From: Flexivirga endophytica
GTDB lineage: Bacteria > Actinomycetota > Actinomycetes > Actinomycetales > Dermatophilaceae
NCBI RefSeq assembly: GCF_014640635.1
Contig: NZ_BMHI01000002.1
Coordinates: 620,001 to 684,000, forward strand
Length of the DNA stretch: 64,000 nucleotides
Reading direction: 5' to 3'
A program made the translations under genes and the position numbers. Position 1 is the first letter of the stretch. Every line of letters starts with the position of its first letter. Below the pieces are notes generated by a model. The model saw nothing but the letters and a program-made list of their open reading frames with translations. It ran no database searches and had not been told where the DNA came from. Of the stretch, positions 53,976 to 62,436 are shown in pieces.

Positions 53976-54381
53976 GGTGAATGCTCCTTTGGTGGGTTCT
54001 GCTATGTGTGGTCATCCGGATCAGGCACTGGCCGGGGCCGGAAGGTGGTTCGGCCATACCGATGCGGTGGTAGAACTCATCGCGTACCCGGTCGGCGGCC
54101 GAGGCAACGACCTTGTCGTTCCCTCCTGCAGCAACCCGGTGCGCACGGACGGCGGCCACCAGCTCGGTGACCGCCACCGACGTCTCCGCCATTTGTAGCC
54201 GGAGGGACTCGCTGAGCAATGTTTACGGAAACAGGCTGCGCGATCGGCGGCGGCACGGGCAGAGACCGGTTATCGGGGGACCAGGGGTCCCTGGTTCGGA
54301 GTGTCTGCGTGAACCACACCGGAGATGGTTACCGAGTCCTGGCGAAGGCGACACGGCCCTGCGACGAGGGCATTTTCGTCG
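53976..54381. other. 406-bp intergenic region with possible gene remnant
   Basis: No convincing intact gene lies here. On the minus strand from 54219 a frame starting MLSESLRLQMAETSVAVTEL continues helical, amino-acid-like for about 56 codons (to about 54050) and then degrades into the shadow of the tautomerase gene, so it may be the truncated start of a lost gene. A palindrome around GGGACCAGGGGTCCCTGG lies at 54277. Confidence 0.35.
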
Positions 54382-54750
54382 TCATACCGGCTTCCCGAGC
54401 ACGTCGTATGCCGCGTCGACGTCGTCGACGAGCAACACCTTGCGGTTGTCGTGGTCGCTGTACTGCCCGTGCAGCACCACGCCGGCGTCGACCAGCTCGC
54501 CCATCATCCCTGCCAGAGCGCCCGGCACATCGGCACCGAGCTCGACGACCGCGACCGGAGTGACGGCTACTTCGTGGAATCCGTTGTCACGCAACGCTTT
54601 TACGGCAACCTCGCCATCGGACACCAGGTAGTGCGCGGCGCCGGACCACATGCCACCACCTTCCAGGCCGACACCTGCGGCACCCAGCGTGTTTCCGATG
54701 CGCAAAAGTGAGGTCGCGCCGTCCGGCGCCGGGATCTCGACGTCGAACAC
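54382..54750 (-). CDS. ACT-domain-like small protein
   Basis: This 122-residue protein looks like two ACT-type beta-alpha-beta modules (MFDVEIPAPDGATSLLRIGNTLGAAGVGLEG, then VAVVELGADVPGALAGMMGELVDAGV). ACT domains bind amino acids or other small ligands. It starts at the GTG 54750, immediately after the TGA of the OsmC gene, so the two are one operon. The exact family is not recognised. Confidence 0.65.
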   Translation of the reverse strand: MFDVEIPAPDGATSLLRIGNTLGAAGVGLEGGGMWSGAAHYLVSDGEVAVKALRDNGFHEVAVTPVAVVELGADVPGALAGMMGELVDAGVVLHGQYSDHDNRKVLLVDDVDAAYDVLGKPV

Positions 54751-55197
54751 TCAGACCACCTCGATGGTCGGCTCGAGCCGGATGTCGGTGGTGAGTGAGT
54801 TGGCGATGTAGCACTGGTCGTGAGCCTTGTGCAGCAGCTCGTGGACCACGTCGGGCTCGGTGCCTCGTACCCGGATGTGCGGGTTGAGGACGATCCGCGA
54901 GATCCGGACGGGGTGCTGCTCGTCGGGCATGGCGCCTTCGGCGTCGTCCTCGTAGCTGATCACGTCGACCTTCGCCTGTGCCGCGACCGCCAGAAAGCTG
55001 AGCAGCTGGCACGAGCTCGCGGCGGCCACGAGCAGGGCTTCGGGATTCAGTTGCGTCGGATCCCCGCGAAAAGCCTTGTCCGCGCTTAGTTTCAACGTGC
55101 TGTTGTTCGCGGTGACCTGATGGCTTCGGGTGTAGGAGCGGTAGTCGCTGGTGGACCCGGTCCAGGTCAGGGCGGCGTCATACAGGTGGGTCGTCAT
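54751..55197 (-). CDS. OsmC-family peroxide/organic hydroperoxide reductase-like protein
   Basis: The 148-residue protein has the OsmC fold with the two redox cysteines in SSCQLL (Cys63) and HDQCY (Cys129). Family members reduce organic peroxides with thiols. The start codon lies in one arm of an inverted pair of GTATGACG words; the other arm supplies a -10-like TACGGT 6 bases upstream, so the transcript would be leaderless. This arrangement is discussed as a finding. Confidence 0.87.
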   Translation of the reverse strand: MTTHLYDAALTWTGSTSDYRSYTRSHQVTANNSTLKLSADKAFRGDPTQLNPEALLVAAASSCQLLSFLAVAAQAKVDVISYEDDAEGAMPDEQHPVRISRIVLNPHIRVRGTEPDVVHELLHKAHDQCYIANSLTTDIRLEPTIEVV

Positions 55198-55214
55198 ACC
55201 GGCACCGTATGACG
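55192..55214. repeat. inverted pair of CGTCATAC/GTATGACG at the osmC start
   Basis: CGTCATAC (55192-55199) and GTATGACG (55207-55214) are exact complements separated by 7 bases. The pair covers both the likely -10 and the ATG of the OsmC gene. Confidence 0.85.
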
Positions 55215-55271
55215 CGAAGGCTTCGGCGCTCGCCGAATCGTCATCGGTGCGAGGGGATACCGAGCTGCCGT

Positions 55272-55667
55272 TCAGCCCGACGGGCGCGTCCACCGCATCG
55301 TGAACGAGCCGGGAACGAAACCGTCCGGGCGCTCCGCACCCGCGCGGTAGGCGCGGGGTGACTCGCCGACGATCTCGGTGAAGGTCCGGGTGAACGTGCC
55401 GAGGCTGCTGAAACCGACTTCCATGCACACGGACGTGACGCTCTGGTCGGTCCAGCGCAAGAGGTACATGGCGCGCTCCACCCGTCGCCGCTGGAGATAC
55501 CGGTGCGGCGTCTCACCGAATGCCACCTTGAACTCCCGGATGAAGTGCGCCCGGCCCATCAACGCGATGCGGGCGATCCGCGGCACGTCGAGCTCTTCCC
55601 GGTAGTGGACGTCGATGGCGTCCCGGGCCCGCAGCAGGCGACGGTTCCGGTCCTCCTGGGGCTCCAC
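55272..55667 (-). CDS. AraC-family transcription regulator (DNA-binding domain only)
   Basis: The 131-residue protein is a stand-alone AraC-type domain with two helix-turn-helices: DVPRIARIALMGRAHFIREF and DQSVTSVCMEVGFSSLGTFT, ending in the family motif GESPRAYR. No ligand domain is present. I use the GTG at 55667; the frame is open to 55769, but that part runs into the divergent glyoxalase promoter. It probably regulates that gene. Confidence 0.82.
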   Translation of the reverse strand: MEPQEDRNRRLLRARDAIDVHYREELDVPRIARIALMGRAHFIREFKVAFGETPHRYLQRRRVERAMYLLRWTDQSVTSVCMEVGFSSLGTFTRTFTEIVGESPRAYRAGAERPDGFVPGSFTMRWTRPSG

Positions 55668-55780
55668 CGCGACATCGTATGGCGCGAAGCCCGCACTTTC
55701 GGAGAAGTATCGCGGCCGGACTGCGCCATACAGTCGAAATCGATCGAACGGCACCACCAACCAGATCAAGGAGCAGGGCC

Positions 55781-56197
55781 ATGCTGAAGCGGAACAACAT
55801 CTCGTCGATCTTCGTCCTCGACCAGGACGAGGCGAAGACGTTCTACACCGACGTCCTCGGCCTCGAGGTCGACCAGGATCTCGACTTCGGACCGATGCGC
55901 TGGCTGACCGTCCGCGTCCCGGGCGACCCGAAGGTGATCATGCTGGAGAAGCCCGGCCCTCCGGGCATGGACGAAGCCACTGCCACGCAGGTGCGGGAGT
56001 TGGTTGCCAAGGGCGCCGGCGGTGGCTGGCTGGCGTTCGACACCGACGACGTGGACGGCGCCTTCGCCCGCTTGAAGGATGCCGGCGTCGACTTCACCCA
56101 GGAGATCGTCGAGCAGCCCTACGGGCGGGACTTCGCGATCCGTGACCCGTTCGGCAACAACATCCGGATCGGGGACGTGCACAGCGACCTGCCCTGA
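55781..56197 (+). CDS. VOC/glyoxalase-family protein
   Basis: This 138-residue vicinal-oxygen-chelate protein has the paired beta-alpha-beta-beta-beta modules: SSIFVLDQDEAKTFYTDVLGL at the start and AFDTDDVDGAFARLKDAGVDF plus RDPFGNNIRIGD near the end. Metal-ligand glutamates and histidines suggest an isomerase, dioxygenase or resistance role. AAGGAG stands before the ATG. It is divergent from the AraC-type regulator. Confidence 0.88.
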   Translation: MLKRNNISSIFVLDQDEAKTFYTDVLGLEVDQDLDFGPMRWLTVRVPGDPKVIMLEKPGPPGMDEATATQVRELVAKGAGGGWLAFDTDDVDGAFARLKDAGVDFTQEIVEQPYGRDFAIRDPFGNNIRIGDVHSDLP

Positions 56198-56219
56198 CGG
56201 GCGTCGGAAAGCGCTGGCG

Positions 56220-56657
56220 TCAGCCGAGTTTCGCCCGGGCACGCTCGGCGGCCGCGCGCACCCGAGTGCTGTCGTCGGCGGCAAGCTGCTCCAGCGCAGC
56301 AGGGGCAGCGGTCGAGGACGTCATACGGGCGGCGATCACCTTGGCGGCCATCTCGCGGACCCGCCAGTGGTCGTCCGAGGACGCGGCCAGCACCGCGGGC
56401 TCGGCCGCCGGATCCCAGACGTGGAGCAGCGCGCGCAGTGCCCAGGTCCGCGGCCAGTAGCCGTCCGGTCCGCCCTCGTGGCCGCTGACGACGTATGCCG
56501 CGCCGTCGCCGCCGATCACTTCCATCAGTGCGGGGTCCATCTCGCCGCCCAACAGGCCGACGCAGCGCATCACGAACTCGTGCTGACCATCGCGTGCGAC
56601 GGCAGCGGTGATCCGCGCTCGCGGCGTCGTTCCACCCATGACGATCGAGTGTGGCAC
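56220..56657 (-). CDS. HEAT-repeat-like protein
   Basis: The 145-residue protein is predicted helical; its C-terminal half contains tandem HEAT/armadillo-like units (EPAVLAASSDDHWRVREMAAKVI, LEQLAADDSTRVRAAAERARAK). It resembles small actinobacterial scaffolds of unknown role. The start may be at 56657 or at the ATG 56639. Confidence 0.65.
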   Translation of the reverse strand: MPHSIVMGGTTPRARITAAVARDGQHEFVMRCVGLLGGEMDPALMEVIGGDGAAYVVSGHEGGPDGYWPRTWALRALLHVWDPAAEPAVLAASSDDHWRVREMAAKVIAARMTSSTAAPAALEQLAADDSTRVRAAAERARAKLG

Positions 56658-56699
56658 CGGGTGCCGACAAGTGACGCGTCCGGGGCAGTTGGAGGCCGG

Positions 56700-57107
56700 C
56701 TACTCCGCCGGCGCCTCGCCGCGCGCGACGTGGGTGGCCCAGCGCAGCACCGCGACGTCGTCGACGTGCCCCTCCGGCAGGTCGTCGGGTATGACGTCGT
56801 TCTTGTCGACCAAGTAGTGCAGCGCGGCGATCACCAGGCGGCAGCGGGCGTCCGCGATAGCGCTGGTGCCGTCGCCGGCATTCAACTCGGCGATGTGCGC
56901 ATCGACCACCGCACAGGCGATGTCGATGTCGATACCACCGCGAGTGTCCGGCAACTGGCCGATGCCGAACTCGTGAGCGGCGACGCGGTCCAGCAGGCTG
57001 GTCAGGGCCGTGGGGTCGTTCGCCGTGCGGGCTGCCTCATGACGGCACCGCTGGAAGGGCGCGGACGCCAGCAGCTTGTCCAGCGCGGGTTGGGTCTCTG
57101 AGCTCAC
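56700..57107 (-). CDS. DUF1232/YkvA-like protein
   Basis: This 135-residue protein carries the YkvA/DUF1232 signature ALHYLVDKNDVIPDDLPEGHVDD in its C-terminal half, preceded by helices. The family is often membrane-associated but this copy has no strong hydrophobic helix. Function unknown. Confidence 0.65.
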   Translation of the reverse strand: MSSETQPALDKLLASAPFQRCRHEAARTANDPTALTSLLDRVAAHEFGIGQLPDTRGGIDIDIACAVVDAHIAELNAGDGTSAIADARCRLVIAALHYLVDKNDVIPDDLPEGHVDDVAVLRWATHVARGEAPAE

Positions 57108-57201
57108 GACGTCAGGACTGTAGCGGCTTTCGGTGTATGTCGGCCGGTTCGCGCGACGAGTGGCCGATCACAGTCGTCGGGCCGGCGCCGACGTGACGGA
57201 C

Positions 57202-58431
57202 TCAGGAGGCGGAGGCCGACGAGGCGGACCGGCGCGCGACGGCGAGGTCGACGCGGTCGGCGGTGAGCGCGTGCTGGATCACCATGGTCGCGGCGCCGAT
57301 GACGCCGGCCTGCTCGCCGGTCGCAGCGGGCACGATCTGCAGCGCCCCCGTCGCGAGGGGCAGCGATCGGCCGTAGACCACTTCGCGCACGCCGGCGATG
57401 AGGTTGCCCTCGGCCAGACCGAGCGAGCCGCCGATGACGATGACCGACGGGTTGAGCAGGCTGACGCAGGTCGCCAGCACCTCGCCGATGGTGCGGCCGG
57501 CCCGCCGGATGGCGTCCGCGGCGGGGCCGTTGCCGCCGCGGGCGAGCTCGACGATGTCGGTGCTGGTGGCGGCATCGAGGCCGATCTCCTTGAGCTGCTT
57601 GGAGATCGCGCTACCGCTGGCGACCGCCTCGAGGCATCCGCGGTTGCCGCAGGTGCACAGAACATCAGCTGCATGTGGGGTCGCAACGTGCCCGAGGTCG
57701 CCGGCCGCGCCGACGGCACCGCGATGGAGCACACCACCGTTGATGATGCCGGCGCCGATCCCGGTCGCCACCTTGACGAAGAGCAGGTGCTCGACGCCTG
57801 GATGCGCGGTCGCGTGCTCGCCGAGCGCCATGATGTTGACGTCGTTGTCGACCAGGACCGGGACGTCGAAGTGGCGGCGGATGTGCGCGGGCACGTCGTA
57901 GCGGTCCCACCCCGGCATGATCGGCGGGCGCATCGGTCGTCCGGTGGAATGCTCGACCGGACCGGGCAGGCCGATCCCGATCCCGATGAGTTGGGAAGCG
58001 TCCCTGCCGGCATCGTCGAGCAGTCGCTGCGTCCTCGAGGTCAACCAGTCGAGCACGAGGTCCGGTCCCGCGCTGATGTCCACATCCTCGGCGACCTCGC
58101 CGATCGGCTTGCCGCCCAGATCGGTCAGTGCGACCCGGCCGTGGGTCGCGCCCAGGTCCGCACCCACCACGACACGTGCTTGTGGATTGAAAGCGAACTG
58201 CACGGGTGGCCGCCCGCCCGTGCTCGCCGCCTCCCCGCTCGGCGCGAGCAATCCGGTCGCGAGCAGCGCATCGACGCGGGCACCCACCGTCGACCGCGCC
58301 AGGCCGGTCAACTTGGCGAGTTCCGCGCGGGTGCGGGGCGTCTCGTCGCGCAGCAGTTGCAACAACTCGCCGGCCCCGGTGACTGCGAGGGTCGGCGAGG
58401 ACGACTCCGGCGACGACTCTGACGAACTCAC
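57202..58431 (-). CDS. ROK-family transcriptional repressor
   Basis: The 409-residue regulator has an N-terminal winged helix (RAELAKLTGLARSTVGARVD) and a ROK sugar-kinase-like domain with the phosphate motif GADLGATHGR and the zinc motif CTCGNRGCLEAVASG. Such proteins repress sugar uptake operons and are released by sugars or sugar phosphates. It is divergent from the ABC transporter operon, and the AT-rich spacer (58450-58530) is the likely operator region. GTG 58431 is preferred; GTG 58446 is possible. Confidence 0.9.
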   Translation of the reverse strand: MSSSESSPESSSPTLAVTGAGELLQLLRDETPRTRAELAKLTGLARSTVGARVDALLATGLLAPSGEAASTGGRPPVQFAFNPQARVVVGADLGATHGRVALTDLGGKPIGEVAEDVDISAGPDLVLDWLTSRTQRLLDDAGRDASQLIGIGIGLPGPVEHSTGRPMRPPIMPGWDRYDVPAHIRRHFDVPVLVDNDVNIMALGEHATAHPGVEHLLFVKVATGIGAGIINGGVLHRGAVGAAGDLGHVATPHAADVLCTCGNRGCLEAVASGSAISKQLKEIGLDAATSTDIVELARGGNGPAADAIRRAGRTIGEVLATCVSLLNPSVIVIGGSLGLAEGNLIAGVREVVYGRSLPLATGALQIVPAATGEQAGVIGAATMVIQHALTADRVDLAVARRSASSASAS

Positions 58432-58538
58432 GCCTGAGTGAAACACACCGGACTTCGGTATGTCACTTATGCGACTTATTCCGAGTGAAATAGAACTTTT
58501 GCTTGACGAGCTGACAGAAGTGGGCAACGGTGTGACTC
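58432..58538. promoter_or_regulatory. ROK/ABC divergent promoter region
   Basis: The 107 bp between the repressor and the ABC ATPase is markedly AT-richer than its surroundings, with TTATTCCGAGTGAAATA near 58477 and TTGACGAGCTGACAG near 58502. It should hold both promoters and the ROK operator; no perfect palindrome is visible. Confidence 0.45.
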
Positions 58539-60065
58539 ATGTCACCTCGACGGTCTGCAGGAGCCGGTCACCCTCTGTTGCGGATGACCGATGTGGTCAA
58601 GCGATTCCCGGGTGTCGTCGCGCTGGGCGGAGTGGACCTGACGGTCGAGCAGGGAGAGGTGCACTGCCTGCTCGGGCAGAACGGTGCCGGCAAGAGCACC
58701 CTCATCAAGGTGCTCGCCGGTGTGCACCGGGCGGACGAAGGCACGGTCGAGTGGCGCGGCGAAGCGGTCGGCCTGCCCGACCCGCAGGCGGCCATGGACC
58801 TCGGCATCGCCACGATGTACCAGGAACTCGATCTCGTCGATGGCCTCACCGTGGCCGAGAACATCTTCCTGGGGCATGAGCCCAGCCGTGCCGGCTTCTC
58901 CCAGCGGGCAACCGCGCGACGGGCGGCCGCCGGCCTGCTCGCCGAGCTCGGGCATCCGGAGATCACGCCGACGACCGAGGTCGGTGCGTTGTCGGCCGCG
59001 GCGCAGCAGATCGTGAGTATGGCGCGAGCACTGTCCCGAGACGCCCGGCTGATCATCATGGACGAGCCGTCCGCGGTGCTGGACGCCGGCGAGGTCGAGC
59101 AGTTCTTCGCAGTCATCCGTGAGATCACCGCACGGGACGTGGCGGTCATTTACATCTCCCACCGGCTCGAGGAGATCCGGGAGATCGGTGATCGGGTGAC
59201 CGTCCTCAAGGACGGCAAGACCGTCAGCACCGCGATGGACGCCAAGACGACGTCGACCCAGGACCTCATCCGGCTGATGACCGGACGCTCCATCGAATAC
59301 GTCTTCCCGCGCCGCTCGCCGGTAGCGGGCGCCGAGCCGATGCTCCGGATCGAAAATCTTTCTCAGAAAGGTGAATTCGCCGACATCAGCTTCCAGGTCC
59401 GGCCGGGCGAGGTTGTCGGCCTCGCCGGCCTCGTGGGATCGGGCCGGACCGAGATCGTCGAGGCGATCTTCGGTGCCACCCGCGCGACGAGCGGCACGGT
59501 GACTGTCGACGGCCGCACCGTCCGGCCGGGCTCCGTCCCGGCAGCGGTCGCGGCCGGCATCGGCCTCTGCCCGGAGGAACGCAAGAGCCAGGCACTGGTC
59601 CTGCAGGCGTCGCTGGCGGCCAACATCTCGCTGGCCAGCCTGGCCAAGTTCTCCCGGGCCGGGCTGTTGGACCGGCACGGTGAGACACGTGCCGCCGAGG
59701 CGCTGCTGGACTCCCTCGACGTGCGACCGCGCGGGGCGCATCGCGAGTCGCGCACCCTGTCGGGCGGCAACCAGCAGAAGGTCGTCCTCGCGCGATGGCT
59801 GCTACGTGGCTGCAAGGTGCTGCTGCTCGACGAACCGACGCGCGGCGTCGATGTCGGCGCTCGCTCGGAGATCTACGGCCTGATTCGGGAACTCACCGAC
59901 CAGGGCGTCGCCGTCGTCGTGGTGTCCAGCGAGATCCCCGAGGTGCTGGGCCTTTCCGACCGTGTCCTGGTCATCGCCGATCGCACCATCCGTCACGAGG
60001 GTCCGGCCGACGAACTCGACGAGCACGCGGTGCTCGACATCATCTTGAAGGGAGATGCCGCATGA
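58539..60065 (+). CDS. sugar ABC transporter ATPase (RbsA-like, two ABC domains)
   Basis: This 508-residue protein has two fused nucleotide-binding domains of the ribose/galactose type. First domain: GQNGAGKS (46-53), LSAAAQQIVSMARAL in place of LSGGQ, and LIIMDEPSAV. Second domain: GLVGSGRTEIVEAIFG, LSGGNQQKVVLARWL, LLLDEPTRGVDVGA. It energises carbohydrate import with the following permease and lipoprotein. The stop overlaps a mini-ORF cassette start as ATGA. Confidence 0.94.
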   Translation: MSPRRSAGAGHPLLRMTDVVKRFPGVVALGGVDLTVEQGEVHCLLGQNGAGKSTLIKVLAGVHRADEGTVEWRGEAVGLPDPQAAMDLGIATMYQELDLVDGLTVAENIFLGHEPSRAGFSQRATARRAAAGLLAELGHPEITPTTEVGALSAAAQQIVSMARALSRDARLIIMDEPSAVLDAGEVEQFFAVIREITARDVAVIYISHRLEEIREIGDRVTVLKDGKTVSTAMDAKTTSTQDLIRLMTGRSIEYVFPRRSPVAGAEPMLRIENLSQKGEFADISFQVRPGEVVGLAGLVGSGRTEIVEAIFGATRATSGTVTVDGRTVRPGSVPAAVAAGIGLCPEERKSQALVLQASLAANISLASLAKFSRAGLLDRHGETRAAEALLDSLDVRPRGAHRESRTLSGGNQQKVVLARWLLRGCKVLLLDEPTRGVDVGARSEIYGLIRELTDQGVAVVVVSSEIPEVLGLSDRVLVIADRTIRHEGPADELDEHAVLDIILKGDAA

Positions 60066-60133
60066 GTGAGCGCAGCGAGCGAACGAGGACTCAGACGTAT
60101 GGCGCGGCCCGACACAGGAGGGCGACGCCATGA
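60062..60133 (+). CDS. mini-ORF cassette in the sugar ABC operon (MSERSER...)
   Basis: This 23-codon ORF begins MSERSER and ends RHRRATP. It overlaps the ATPase stop at its start and the permease ATG at its stop, both as ATGA, exactly 68 bp apart. Its end contains AGGAGGG (60116-60122), a ribosome site for the permease. Length and design equal those of the copies before the TetR gene at 20 kb. Confidence 0.55.
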   Translation: MSERSERTRTQTYGAARHRRATP

Positions 60134-61185
60134 GTTTCGATCTGACGAAGGCCGAGACGCCGAAGGCGGACGACGCCGAGACCGAGACGGCACCGGAGGA
60201 ATCGGCCGCGCGCCGCGGCGGCCTTGTCGACTTCCTCAGTGGGCCGGCGGGGCGGAACCTCGGACTCGTCCTCGCGCTGGTGCTGCTCATCATCGTCGGA
60301 ATCCTCACTGGCGGAGAGCGATTCGCCAGCACGGACAATGCGCTGACGATCCTGCGGCTCGGCTCGGTGATCGGCGTCGTGAGTGTCGGTATGACGTTCG
60401 TCATCGCCGGTGAGGGCATCGACCTGTCCGTCGGGGCCATCGTCGCGCTCTGTTCGGTCTGGGCCACGACCATCGCGACGCAGACCATGGCCGCGGACTA
60501 CCACTGGTCGGTCATGGTGTTCGTGGCGCTCGCAGTGGGAGCCGGCTGCGGTCTGGTCAACGGTGTGCTGATCGCCTACGGGCGAATAGCCCCGTTCATC
60601 GCGACGCTCGCCATGCTGGCGGCGGCTCGCGGACTCGCCGAGATCATCGCCAAGCGTCGCACCCAGATCATCCGGGAGCGAGGCTTCGTCGACTTCTTCG
60701 GTGGCAGCGTCGCGGGGGTCCCGGTGCTGGTGATCATGTTCGCAGCGGTCGCCGCGGCCGGCTGGGTCCTGCTCAACCGCACGACATTCGGCCGCCGGAC
60801 ACTCGCCATCGGGGGCAACCCGGAAGCCGCACGGCTGGCCGGCATACGGGTGCAGCGACACACGATGTACCTCTACATCCTGCTCGGTCTGGCATGCGGC
60901 ATCGCCGCCGTCATGCTCATGGCGCGTACGACGACCGGCACCTCCACACACGGCACGCTCTACGAGCTCGATGCGATCGCGGCGGTCGTCATCGGCGGCA
61001 CGCTGCTCTCGGGTGGCCGGGCGACGCTCGTCGGCACGGTGCTCGGCGTGCTGATCTTCACCACGCTGACCAACGTCTTCACGCTCAACAACCTCGACAC
61101 TTCGACGCAGGCGGTGGCCAAGGGAGCCATCATCGTCGCCGCGGTCCTGCTCCAACAACGGGTCGCTCGCACCGGATCGACCTGA
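60130..61185 (+). CDS. sugar ABC transporter permease (RbsC-like)
   Basis: The 351-residue permease of the BPD_transp_2 family has about ten helices. Segments VGMTFVIAGEGIDLSVGAIV and IGGNPEAARLAGI are family hallmarks; the N-terminal 40 residues are charged and cytoplasmic. It pairs with the RbsA-like ATPase. Its start is tied to the mini-ORF stop. Confidence 0.93.
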   Translation: MSFDLTKAETPKADDAETETAPEESAARRGGLVDFLSGPAGRNLGLVLALVLLIIVGILTGGERFASTDNALTILRLGSVIGVVSVGMTFVIAGEGIDLSVGAIVALCSVWATTIATQTMAADYHWSVMVFVALAVGAGCGLVNGVLIAYGRIAPFIATLAMLAAARGLAEIIAKRRTQIIRERGFVDFFGGSVAGVPVLVIMFAAVAAAGWVLLNRTTFGRRTLAIGGNPEAARLAGIRVQRHTMYLYILLGLACGIAAVMLMARTTTGTSTHGTLYELDAIAAVVIGGTLLSGGRATLVGTVLGVLIFTTLTNVFTLNNLDTSTQAVAKGAIIVAAVLLQQRVARTGST

Positions 61186-61295
61186 TCGCGCCGCGTCGCA
61201 CACAGCGGCCGCTCGCGTCTACGCACTCTCCGTCTCGTCACCAACCCGGAAGTACCCCGTCACCACCCGTCACCACCGCGCAACTAGGAGTCACC

Positions 61296-62357
61296 GTGTC
61301 TTCATCAATTCCTCGCACTGCCAAGCGGATTGCGATCGTCATGGTCGCTGTCGGCACAGTCCTCGGCGCCTCGGGATGCACCGGGAACGACCCGGAGAAC
61401 AACTCGCCCGCGGGTTCGAAGTCCGCTCCGAAGAAGGCGGGAAGCAACAACGACGCAGCAGGCAAGAAGGTCACCATCGGCTTCTCCGGTCCGGCCGCCG
61501 ACCACGGCTGGCTCGGCGCCATCAACAAGGCGGCCAAGGACGCGGCGAAGAAGTATCCGGACGTCGAGCTCAAGGTGGCCGAGGGCACCAACGACGCTTC
61601 CCTCCAGATCAGCCAGATCGAGACCTTCATCAACGACAAGGTGGACGCGATCGTGCTGCTGCCGACCGATGGCGCAGCGCTGACCGAGGTCGCCACCAAG
61701 GCGATGAACGCCGGCATACCGGTGATCAACGTCGACCGGGAGTTCTCCAACCCGTTCGCGGCCCGCACCACCATCCTGGGCGACAACTACGGGATGGGCG
61801 TGTCGGCAGGGACCTACGCGTGCCAGCTGGTGAAGCAGAAGAAGTTGTCCAACCCGGTGATCGCGGAGATCGCCGGCATCGACTCACTGCCGCTGACGCA
61901 GGACCGCAGCAAGGGATTCAAGGATGCGCTGAAGAAGTGCGGCCAGCGGGTGGACAACCGGGTATCGGCCGAATTCACGGTCGAGTCGGGGGAGAAGCAG
62001 GCGTCCAACCTGGTCCAGGCAGCACCGAAGATCGACATCCTGTGGAATCACGACGACGACCAGGGCGTCGGCGTCATGGCCGCGCTCGACCAGGCGAACC
62101 GGCACGAGATGGCCTTCATCGGCGGCGCCGGATCCGCGAATGCGATGCGGCTGATCAAGGAAGGGAAGATGGAGGCGACCGTCCTCTATCCGCCGACCCA
62201 GGCGGCCGACGGCATCAAGGTCGCGCGGCTCATCGCGCAGGGCAAGGGCATCAGTGACCTGGCCCAGGTCGAGGTTCCCCGGCGCATCGTGCTGAACGCA
62301 CCAGTCGTGACCAAGAAGAACGTCGACCAGTACCTGCCGCTCGCATTCGAGTCATGA
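61296..62357 (+). CDS. sugar-binding lipoprotein of the ABC transporter
   Basis: The 353-residue lipoprotein (lipobox GASGC, Cys28) is a periplasmic-binding-protein type 1 sugar receptor: GFSGPAADHGWLGAINKAAK near residue 52, IVLLPTDGAALTEVATKAMN and INVDREF resemble ribose and inositol binders. An AGGAG site precedes the GTG. The specificity, perhaps a polyol such as inositol given the dehydrogenase and isomerase downstream, is inference. Confidence 0.92.
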   Translation: MSSSIPRTAKRIAIVMVAVGTVLGASGCTGNDPENNSPAGSKSAPKKAGSNNDAAGKKVTIGFSGPAADHGWLGAINKAAKDAAKKYPDVELKVAEGTNDASLQISQIETFINDKVDAIVLLPTDGAALTEVATKAMNAGIPVINVDREFSNPFAARTTILGDNYGMGVSAGTYACQLVKQKKLSNPVIAEIAGIDSLPLTQDRSKGFKDALKKCGQRVDNRVSAEFTVESGEKQASNLVQAAPKIDILWNHDDDQGVGVMAALDQANRHEMAFIGGAGSANAMRLIKEGKMEATVLYPPTQAADGIKVARLIAQGKGISDLAQVEVPRRIVLNAPVVTKKNVDQYLPLAFES

Positions 62358-62436
62358 CGGCGCGGGCGCCTGCGTGATGATCGCGGGCGCCCGCCCTGAA
62401 TCACCAGCGGCTTCAATCACGTTCGGGAGGACGTCA

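Noticed and set aside
53683-54219. A 178-codon minus-strand ORF
   Set aside because: Only its first third looks protein-like; the rest is the shadow of the tautomerase gene, so I list it only as a possible remnant.
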